Part shown: piece after piece, positions 1-5,826 of the stretch | How the letters are laid out: each line of letters opens with the position of its first letter | Numbering within the stretch: the stretch's first letter is position 1 | Assembly: GCA_026992375.1 (NCBI GenBank) | Contig: JALXAF010000079.1 | Location: 1 to 8,262, forward strand | DNA length: 8,262 bases | Reading direction: 5' to 3' | DNA from: Anaerolineae bacterium | GTDB taxonomy: Bacteria > Chloroflexota > Anaerolineae > J102 | The notes under the pieces: generated by a model | The model's input: the letters and a program-made list of their open reading frames with translations, nothing else | What the model was told of the DNA's origin: nothing | The model's database searches: none | Made by a program: the position numbers and the translations under genes

Positions 1-6
1 CTGGAT

Positions 7-11
7 GGAGG
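7..11 (+). promoter_or_regulatory. Ribosome binding site of the IVP-family gene
   Basis: GGAGG lies seven bases before the ATG at 19. It is a full-strength Shine-Dalgarno core at normal spacing and fixes the start of the first gene. It contrasts with the next gene (start at 479), which has no such motif. Confidence 0.75.
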
Positions 12-18
12 AATATCT

Positions 19-393
19 ATGCCGACAATCCGTCGATTCGAGGACTTGCGGGCCTGGCAAAAGGCTCGGATTTTAGCTCGCGATGTGTACGAAGTCTCGG
101 GCCAAGGCGCGTTCGTCCGTGATTTCACATTGAAAAATCAGGTGCGCGATGCCGCGGGCAGCGCAATGCACAATATCGCCGAAGGATTCGATAGCGGATA
201 TGACAGTGAATTCATCCGCTTTCTCCGCATCGCACGTCGATCCGCCACCGAAGTGCAATCCGAATTCTATATTGCCATCGATATGAGTTATGTCGATCAA
301 ACCACATTCGACCGCATCTATAACGAAGCCGAAGACTGCAAACGAAGCATCAACGGCCTGATCGCCTACCTGCGCCGATCCAACAAAACCTGA
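19..393 (+). CDS. Four-helix bundle protein, 23S rRNA intervening-sequence (IVP) family
   Basis: A complete 124-residue protein, close to the usual length of this family (about 115-130). The N-terminal motif RRFEDLRAWQKAR, the central stretch AGSAMHNIAEGFD and the following EFIRFLRIARRSATEVQ are the recognisable family signature. The rest is predicted to be four amphipathic helices ending in a basic tail. Members were first seen encoded in intervening sequences within 23S rRNA genes of some bacteria, but many are free-standing, as here; related folds include the Avd protein of diversity-generating retroelements. The molecular function of free-standing members is not established; nucleic-acid binding is only suggested. 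No signal peptide or membrane segment is seen, so it should be cytoplasmic. The start is set by a strong GGAGG seven bases upstream. The stop codon runs directly into an octamer repeat array, an unusual arrangement. No rRNA sequence or reverse transcriptase is visible nearby. Confidence 0.88.
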   Translation: MPTIRRFEDLRAWQKARILARDVYEVSGQGAFVRDFTLKNQVRDAAGSAMHNIAEGFDSGYDSEFIRFLRIARRSATEVQSEFYIAIDMSYVDQTTFDRIYNEAEDCKRSINGLIAYLRRSNKT

Positions 394-479
394 CCACCCG
401 ACCACGCGATCAGACGACCACGCGATCAGACGACCACCCGACCACGCGACTAGACGACTACCCGACCACGCGACCACCA
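392..479 (+). repeat. Tandem octamer array, 11 units of 8 bases (consensus GACCACSC)
   Basis: Read from base 392, the sequence divides exactly into eleven 8-mers, all starting with GA: GACCACCC, GACCACGC, GATCAGAC, GACCACGC, GATCAGAC, GACCACCC, GACCACGC, GACTAGAC, GACTACCC, GACCACGC, GACCACCA. GACCACGC occurs four times. A higher-order 24-base pattern (CCC unit, CGC unit, AGAC unit) is visible, with the first unit missing from the second round. The array begins on the G of the upstream TGA stop and ends on the A of the downstream ATG, so it fills the whole intergenic gap. It has no palindromic repeat-plus-unique-spacer structure, so it is not CRISPR. Its function is unknown; slippage-generated microsatellite or a protein-binding array are both possible. 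Confidence 0.9.
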
Positions 480-2290
480 TGGGTTTCTTCGCTAACCTCG
501 ACGTCGAAGGCTACGACCGCCAGTACAGCGACAAGGAATTGTTGCAAGGCATCGGCGCGTACTTCAGACCCCACGCCCGGCGACTGGCGCTCATCACTTT
601 CATGCTGGTCATCATCGCCGCGTCCAGCGCCAGCTTCCCGGTGTTGGTGGGGCGGGGCATCGACCTGCTGCAAAAGGATGACAACCCCGCGCTGATGGCG
701 CTATTGACCGTGGGCGTCTTCATCGTTGGCGTGATCGTATGGCTGGCCAACTGGATGCGGCGTCGACTCACCGTTCGCACCATCGGCGATATCGTGCTTA
801 CCCTGCGCACCGACGCGTTCCGAGCCTCGATCAACCACGATCTTTCCTTCTTCGATCAATACGCGTCGGGTCGCATTCTCTCTCGCATCACCACCGATTC
901 TCGTGACTTTGGCGAAGTCGTCACCATGGTGGCCGATGTCACCGCCCAATTCATCACCGCCCTCATTCTGGCCGGATTCCTGATCAAAATCGAATGGCGG
1001 TTGGCGCTAGGCGTCTTTCTCTTCTTGCCCCTGCTTTTTTTAGCGGCCAGCGCCCTACGCAAGATGATGCGCAAATACACCCGGCTGGGCATGAGGGCCA
1101 TGGCCGTGGTCAACGCCAGGATTAAAGAAAGCATCGGCGGCATCGCCGTGGCCAAAAACTATCGGCAGGAATCAGCCATCTATGAGGAATTTGGCGAAGC
1201 CAATGAGGATAGCTATCAGGTGAACGTGCGCCGGGGCTTCGCGCTCTCCGCGGTGTTTCCTCTGCTGAACGGACTGGGCGGCGCTGGCACGGCCGCATTG
1301 GTGTATGCAGGCGGACTCAGCGTGATGCAGGGCATTGTCACCGCGGGGGCCTGGTATCTCTTCCTCACCAGCCTGGATCGATTTTTCTTCCCCGTGCTGA
1401 ACCTGGCCGCGTTTTCGGCACAGATTCAGGCGGGGCTTTCCGCGGCGGAACGCATCTTCGCGCTCATCGAGGCCGAATCCAACGTCATCCAGACCGACGA
1501 TCGCATTCCCCCGCCCCTTTCGGGCGACATCCGCTTCGAAGACGTCACCTTTCGTTATGTCGAGGATAAAGACGTGCTTTCCCGCTTCAACCTGCACATC
1601 CATGCCGGAGAAACTATCGCGCTGGTGGGACGCACAGGCGCGGGCAAAACCACCATCGCCAAACTCATCGCCCGCTTCTACGAATTCCAGGCCGGGCGCA
1701 TCTTGGTGGATGGCCTGGACATCCGCACGTTGGATCTGGCCGCATATCGCAAACAACTGGGCATCGTCTCGCAGGCCCCCTTCCTTTTCTCGGGCACAGT
1801 TGCCGAAAACATCCGCTACGTCAATCCCAACCTCAGCGACGAGGAGATTCTGGCCCTGGCCAGCCAGATCGGCGATGGCGAATGGCTGGAGACCCTTCCC
1901 GACGGCCTGCAAACCCAGGTGGGCGAACGGGGCGGGCGTCTGAGTATGGGACAACGCCAACTCGTGGCCCTGATGCGAGTTCTGGTTCACAAACCCGCCA
2001 TCTTCATCCTGGACGAAGCCACAGCCAGCATCGATCCCTTCACCGAATGGCAGATTCAACAAGCCCTCAATCTCATCCTGGCCCGCTCCACCAGCATCCT
2101 CATCGCCCATCGACTTTCCACCGTCCAAGCCGCAGATCGCATTTTGGTCATAGATCATGGTACAATAATCGAAGAGGGGAACCACGAGACTCTGATGGCC
2201 CTGGCAGGACATTACGCCACCCTTTACAACACCTATTTCCGTCATCAAAGCCTGGAGTATGTGGAGCGAGCCCGCGAACTTGCTGACTGA
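479..2290 (+). CDS. ABC exporter half-transporter (fused membrane and ATPase domains)
   Basis: A complete 603-residue protein of the MsbA/MdlB/BmrA-type exporter superfamily, placed in the cytoplasmic membrane. It should use ATP to move a substrate outward; lipid, peptide or drug cannot be told apart from sequence. Six membrane helices lie at about 36-57, 71-92, 145-169, 171-193, 254-278 and 285-310. The ATPase domain shows the A-loop Tyr360, Walker A GRTGAGKT at 384-391, Q-loop Gln432, signature LSMGQ at 488-492, Walker B ending in Asp512-Glu513 and the H-loop His544. All catalytic residues are therefore present; the only deviation is Met instead of the first Gly of LSGGQ. Such proteins act as homodimers or as one half of a heterodimer. 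No partner gene is in the window, though one could lie outside. The ATG at 479 is chosen because the N-terminus MGFFANLDVEGYDRQY looks family-typical and the next Met is in helix 1. There is no Shine-Dalgarno motif, because the octamer array runs right up to the ATG. Confidence 0.95.
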   Translation: MGFFANLDVEGYDRQYSDKELLQGIGAYFRPHARRLALITFMLVIIAASSASFPVLVGRGIDLLQKDDNPALMALLTVGVFIVGVIVWLANWMRRRLTVRTIGDIVLTLRTDAFRASINHDLSFFDQYASGRILSRITTDSRDFGEVVTMVADVTAQFITALILAGFLIKIEWRLALGVFLFLPLLFLAASALRKMMRKYTRLGMRAMAVVNARIKESIGGIAVAKNYRQESAIYEEFGEANEDSYQVNVRRGFALSAVFPLLNGLGGAGTAALVYAGGLSVMQGIVTAGAWYLFLTSLDRFFFPVLNLAAFSAQIQAGLSAAERIFALIEAESNVIQTDDRIPPPLSGDIRFEDVTFRYVEDKDVLSRFNLHIHAGETIALVGRTGAGKTTIAKLIARFYEFQAGRILVDGLDIRTLDLAAYRKQLGIVSQAPFLFSGTVAENIRYVNPNLSDEEILALASQIGDGEWLETLPDGLQTQVGERGGRLSMGQRQLVALMRVLVHKPAIFILDEATASIDPFTEWQIQQALNLILARSTSILIAHRLSTVQAADRILVIDHGTIIEEGNHETLMALAGHYATLYNTYFRHQSLEYVERARELAD

Positions 2291-2314
2291 CAACCGCATC
2301 CCCTATGCTATTAT
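2287..2314 (+). promoter_or_regulatory. Possible sigma70-type promoter for the surface-protein operon
   Basis: CTGACA at 2287-2292 (five of six matches to TTGACA) and TATTAT at 2309-2314 (five of six matches to TATAAT) are 16 bases apart. The -35 box overlaps the stop codon of the ABC exporter gene. Transcription would start near 2321, leaving a leader of roughly 55-60 bases before the ATG at 2378. Such matches arise by chance, so this is only a candidate. It would make the three downstream genes a transcription unit separate from the exporter. Confidence 0.35.
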
Positions 2315-2377
2315 GCCCCCAGTCGCCGGATGACATCTCCAGAACCAGCTATATTCCTGCTGCAACGGAAAAACGCC

Positions 2378-4738
2378 ATGAAGAAAACAAGTCTAGCTCT
2401 GCTAACGCTACTCACATTCTCTGCACTTCTGCTTCTGACGCTGGAGCGCACACCGGCTAGCGCCGGCGGCCCCACTCAGCGCGTGCGCATCGGCGTCACC
2501 CATGACGGCGTCATCCGCATCACCCCAGATGATCTACGCGATGCGGGCGTCGATCTCGCCATCGTCGATCCTCGCACCTTCGCCATGGCCAGCCAGGGCC
2601 GCGCCGTAGCCATTCGCGTAAAAGGCGAAACCGATGGAAGCTTCGACGACGGGGATTACATCGAATTCTTCGGGCAGAAATTCCACGGCAGCCTGCAGGA
2701 TGAAAAATACACCGACGAAAACGTCTACTGGCTGACGATGCCGCCCAGGCTCGCCAACCCGCAGCCAGCGCCACCCCGCATCCCCGACATCGACGCCACC
2801 CCTCATTTCAATCTGACCCCGCCCGCGGACTTCGCCACCCTGGTGCACGCCGAGAAAAACAACTACTGGTACACTCAGCATCGCAAAGATCCCCCCACCA
2901 AAGAAAGCTGGTATTGGGATCAATTGCAACCCTATTCATCCAAACCGGGAATCACGCACACCTTTTCCGCGGTCATTCCCTACCCCGTCTCGAATGAACC
3001 CTTCACGCTGACCGTCGAGGAGAACGCCCGGAACAATGTGGAGCATCGCACCACCATCGCCCTCAACGATCACCCGCTGCTCGATGAAGCGTGGTCGGGC
3101 AAGCGACGAGCGGTGTTCAGCGTCGCAACGCCCGCCGGTCTGGCCGTTAGCGGCGTCAACACCGTCACCATCGGAGCGTTGCTGCGACCGGATGTCAGCA
3201 GCGACTGGATTTTTGTCAACTACTGGGAGCTGGCCTATCGGCGGACCTTCACCGCCTGGCAGGGGCAAATCGATTTCGAGAGCGAAGAGGACGGGCCTCA
3301 CGAATACCTGATCGACGGCTGGGAAACGCCCCAGGTGGTCATGCTGGATATCAGCGATCCCCTGGCCCCCAAACGCCTGCTTCATCCCGCCACTACCGCC
3401 GGAGAAAGCTGGTCGCTGCGTTTTCGCATTGACGATCATGCGGGCGATCATTTCTGGCTGCAGGCGGAAAGCGACATCTCCGGGCCCGCGTCCATCTCTC
3501 TGCGCCAGCCTCTGACCGACCTGCGCCAGCCCGCGTCAGGAGCGGACGTCATCATCGTCACCGGGCCAGAACTATTCCCTGCGGCCCAACGTCTGGCCGA
3601 TTGGCATCAGCAACGGGGGTATCGATCGCGAATCGTTTACTTCCAGGATCTGGTGGATGAGTTCAACGACGGCATCTACCATCCCCGGGCCGTCACCAAC
3701 TTCCTATCCTGGACGCAGACCCAATGGCCCGACCCCAAACCCCGCTATGTGGTCCTCTTCGGGGACGGCAACTGGAATCTCAAAGGCTACAATCCCGCAA
3801 AATACCCCATCGAACCCATCATCGTCCCCCCATATCTGGCCTGGGTGGATCCGTGGCAAGGCGAAGTGCCTGATGACAACCGCTACGCGGATCTCGACGG
3901 CGACGGCGATCCCGAGCTGGCAATCGGGCGCATCCCCGTCAACAATTTTAATGAAGCCAACGCGGTCGTAGACAAATTGGTCGACTACAACGAAAACAAA
4001 CGCTCCGAACTCTGGCAGCATCAGGCCATATTCGTGGCGGACTACGACCCCGCCGTAGGCGATTTCGCTGGCGTCAGCGATCAGATCATCCGCGACTACA
4101 TGCCTGACGACCTCACCATCCATCGCATCTACCTCAACGCAACCCATTCCGACACCAAAGCCGTGCGGCAGGCCATCATCAACGACCTCAACAGCGGCGC
4201 CTGGATGCTGCAATACGCCGGGCATGGCTCCCCCGACACCTGGATGAAAGGCCGCGGCTGGACTCTAGAGGATATCGAACATCTCCACAATACAGGCCGC
4301 TACCCCTTTATCAGCACCTACAACTGCCTCGACGGCTATTTCGCCTATCCTGGCCGTTCGAGCATGGCCGGCGCTATGCTACGCAAAGCCAACGCAGGCT
4401 CCATTGCCGCCATTTCTCCCACCGGATTGGGCACAACCGCCATCCAGGCCCAATTCCGGGCCACGCTAATGGACGCCATCTTCCACGACGACATCCGGGT
4501 GCTGGGTGAGGCGCTGCTCATCGCCAAACAACGATTTTATCAGCAATATGGCGAACACTATCTCATCGAAACCATGACCCTGTTCGGCGACCCCACGCTG
4601 CGATTGCCTGCCGCCGGAAACTGGAGCCATAACTACCTCCCCCTGTATCTCAACCCCCATCCAGCGCCCCTTGCACCAACGCAAAAACTTCCGGCCCGAC
4701 GCCCTTCCGAAACAGAACCACTTACGCCGCCATTATAA
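2378..4738 (+). CDS. Secreted C25-family (gingipain/PorU-like) cysteine peptidase
   Basis: A 786-residue protein. I start at 2378, not at the upstream in-frame ATG at 2330, because 2378 gives a clean signal peptide: MKKTS, a hydrophobic run, then a likely cut after ASA (residue 29). Residues about 30-110 form a PorU-type N-terminal domain (VRIGVTHDGVIRITPDDL, DDGDYIEFFG). A beta-rich middle follows, ending near a DISDPLAPK motif. The caspase-like C25 domain begins near residue 385 (GADVIIVTGPELF). It holds GDGNW at 462-466, an acidic DxDGDGD segment at 505-511 followed by ELAIGRIPV, catalytic His616 in YAGHGS and catalytic Cys650 in YNCLDGYF. The protein ends soon after the conserved TLFGDPTLRLP. 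No C-terminal anchor, LPxTG motif or type IX sorting domain is visible, so release or loose surface attachment is inferred. C25 enzymes cleave proteins; PorU acts as a sortase, and gingipains cut after Arg or Lys. Specificity here is unknown. The next gene starts 25 bases downstream. Confidence 0.9.
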   Translation: MKKTSLALLTLLTFSALLLLTLERTPASAGGPTQRVRIGVTHDGVIRITPDDLRDAGVDLAIVDPRTFAMASQGRAVAIRVKGETDGSFDDGDYIEFFGQKFHGSLQDEKYTDENVYWLTMPPRLANPQPAPPRIPDIDATPHFNLTPPADFATLVHAEKNNYWYTQHRKDPPTKESWYWDQLQPYSSKPGITHTFSAVIPYPVSNEPFTLTVEENARNNVEHRTTIALNDHPLLDEAWSGKRRAVFSVATPAGLAVSGVNTVTIGALLRPDVSSDWIFVNYWELAYRRTFTAWQGQIDFESEEDGPHEYLIDGWETPQVVMLDISDPLAPKRLLHPATTAGESWSLRFRIDDHAGDHFWLQAESDISGPASISLRQPLTDLRQPASGADVIIVTGPELFPAAQRLADWHQQRGYRSRIVYFQDLVDEFNDGIYHPRAVTNFLSWTQTQWPDPKPRYVVLFGDGNWNLKGYNPAKYPIEPIIVPPYLAWVDPWQGEVPDDNRYADLDGDGDPELAIGRIPVNNFNEANAVVDKLVDYNENKRSELWQHQAIFVADYDPAVGDFAGVSDQIIRDYMPDDLTIHRIYLNATHSDTKAVRQAIINDLNSGAWMLQYAGHGSPDTWMKGRGWTLEDIEHLHNTGRYPFISTYNCLDGYFAYPGRSSMAGAMLRKANAGSIAAISPTGLGTTAIQAQFRATLMDAIFHDDIRVLGEALLIAKQRFYQQYGEHYLIETMTLFGDPTLRLPAAGNWSHNYLPLYLNPHPAPLAPTQKLPARRPSETEPLTPPL

Positions 4739-4763
4739 CGCCACGCTCACAGGTACGATAGCC

Positions 4764-5741
4764 ATGCCCAGAAAAATCGTCATCACCACCATCCTCGCAA
4801 CGATCCTGTTGACCGGCGCCGTCTACGCCGCGGTCACCCTCAAATACTTTCGCATTGCCAGCATCGACAGCTCGTCGGTGCATCTCGAGTGGGAAACCGC
4901 AACAGAACTTGATCATGTCATGTTCGTCCTCAGTCGCGCGGATTCTGAAAACGGCGACTATCAGACACTGGAGACATTTCCTGCGGAGGGCGACGCAGTG
5001 AGCGGCGCAACATACGATTACACCGACACAGCGGTCATTCCGGGCATGACTTATTGGTACAAACTGGAAGACCTGGATGTCAACGACAACCTATCGCTGG
5101 CCCATGCGCCGCTTTCCGCCCGCATCCCGGCGGAAGGCGAGCCAACCTACACCCCCACCGCTACAGCGACCGAAACTCCCACCGCCACTCCAACCCAAGA
5201 AGGGACGCCCACCGCCACATTCACGCCTACAGCCACCGCAACCCCCGCTCCCTCGGCTACGCCCACACACACACCCACCAGCGCCCCTACCGCCACCAGC
5301 ACGCCCGGAGCCACGCCCACCTGGACGCCGCACCCCACACACACACCCACCAGCGTCCCTACCGCCACCAGCACACCCGAAGCCACGCCCACCCGGACGC
5401 CGCACCCAGCCTACACCCCAACCTGGACGCCCATCCCCACACACGCTCCGCCCACAAACGTCACCCCCACCAGCGCAGCGCCCACCGCCATGGTCGCGGC
5501 GACGGTCACCAGCGCTGCGCCCGTCGCGCCCGAAACGAGCCCCACGCCGCCAGCGCCCGTGGCCACGGCGCCAGCCGCCACTAACACGCCCCGGCCCATC
5601 GCCTTCGCTACGCCCCAGGGGGACAATGCACCGCCATCCAACCAGAACAACGCCTCGACCCTCCTGCTCATCGTGGGCGTGGCGGCCCTGATTGCAGCGG
5701 GCGTCCTCGGCTTCATCGCCTTCCGCCTGATGCGGCAGTAG
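4764..5741 (+). CDS. Surface protein: FN3-like domain, Pro/Thr stalk, C-terminal membrane anchor
   Basis: A 325-residue protein of modular design. The start at 4764 is preferred over the upstream in-frame ATG at 4671, which lies inside the preceding gene, because it gives an N-terminal signal peptide (MPRKIV, hydrophobic run, likely cut after VYA at residue 22). A weak AGG lies ten bases before it. Residues about 27-122 resemble a fibronectin type III-like fold often seen in secreted bacterial proteins (VHLEWETATELD, ATYDYTDTAVIPGMTYWYKLED). Residues about 127-290 are a low-complexity Pro/Thr/Ala stalk with a 24-residue tandem repeat, suited to spanning a cell wall and possibly O-glycosylated. 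Residues about 299-320 form a membrane helix, followed by RLMRQ. The predicted topology is outside-facing with a C-terminal anchor. There is no catalytic motif; a structural, adhesive or substrate role is inferred. It sits between two C25 peptidases, 25 bases after one and 85 before the other, so it may be their substrate or partner. Confidence 0.85.
   Translation: MPRKIVITTILATILLTGAVYAAVTLKYFRIASIDSSSVHLEWETATELDHVMFVLSRADSENGDYQTLETFPAEGDAVSGATYDYTDTAVIPGMTYWYKLEDLDVNDNLSLAHAPLSARIPAEGEPTYTPTATATETPTATPTQEGTPTATFTPTATATPAPSATPTHTPTSAPTATSTPGATPTWTPHPTHTPTSVPTATSTPEATPTRTPHPAYTPTWTPIPTHAPPTNVTPTSAAPTAMVAATVTSAAPVAPETSPTPPAPVATAPAATNTPRPIAFATPQGDNAPPSNQNNASTLLLIVGVAALIAAGVLGFIAFRLMRQ
5262..5405 (+). 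repeat. Two tandem 72-base repeats encoding 24 residues of the Pro/Thr stalk
   Basis: Copies lie at 5262-5333 and 5334-5405 and differ at four of 72 positions by my alignment. Each encodes a stalk unit beginning PTHTPTS and ending TPH. A degenerate third partial copy follows (PAYTPTWTPIPTHAP). The period is a multiple of three, so copy-number change keeps the frame and would lengthen or shorten the stalk. Confidence 0.88.
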
Positions 5742-5826
5742 GGGGCACAAATCGTTACGCAGCGCACATCACGACACCGGCTGGCCCGCGACGGTCCTTA
5801 CATCGCTCTCAATACGCAAGGCGTCC

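Noticed and set aside
392..479. CRISPR array
   Set aside because: Units are 8 bases with no unique spacers and no dyad symmetry, and no cas genes are nearby.
73..480. Minus-strand frame with repeated AWSG-type motifs
   Set aside because: The repeats are the octamer array read in antisense, and the rest is antisense to the IVP gene. An 8-base repeat gives a periodic peptide in any open frame.
1172..2299. Long open frame on the minus strand opposite the ABC exporter (375 codons)
   Set aside because: It lies opposite a gene with all ABC motifs intact and has no recognisable domain. Long antisense frames are common in GC-rich coding DNA.
2330..2377. Upstream in-frame start for the first C25 peptidase
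   Set aside because: It would place 16 extra residues before a textbook signal peptide. The ATG at 2378 is much more likely.
4671..4763. Upstream in-frame start for the stalk protein
   Set aside because: It overlaps the end of the peptidase gene and would bury the signal peptide behind 31 residues. The ATG at 4764 fits better.
5091..5750. Gly/Arg-rich minus-strand frame (219 codons) and Pro-rich plus-strand frames over the stalk region
   Set aside because: They are low-complexity shadows of the Pro/Thr repeat. Only the frame starting at 4764 has a signal peptide, a folded domain and a membrane helix.
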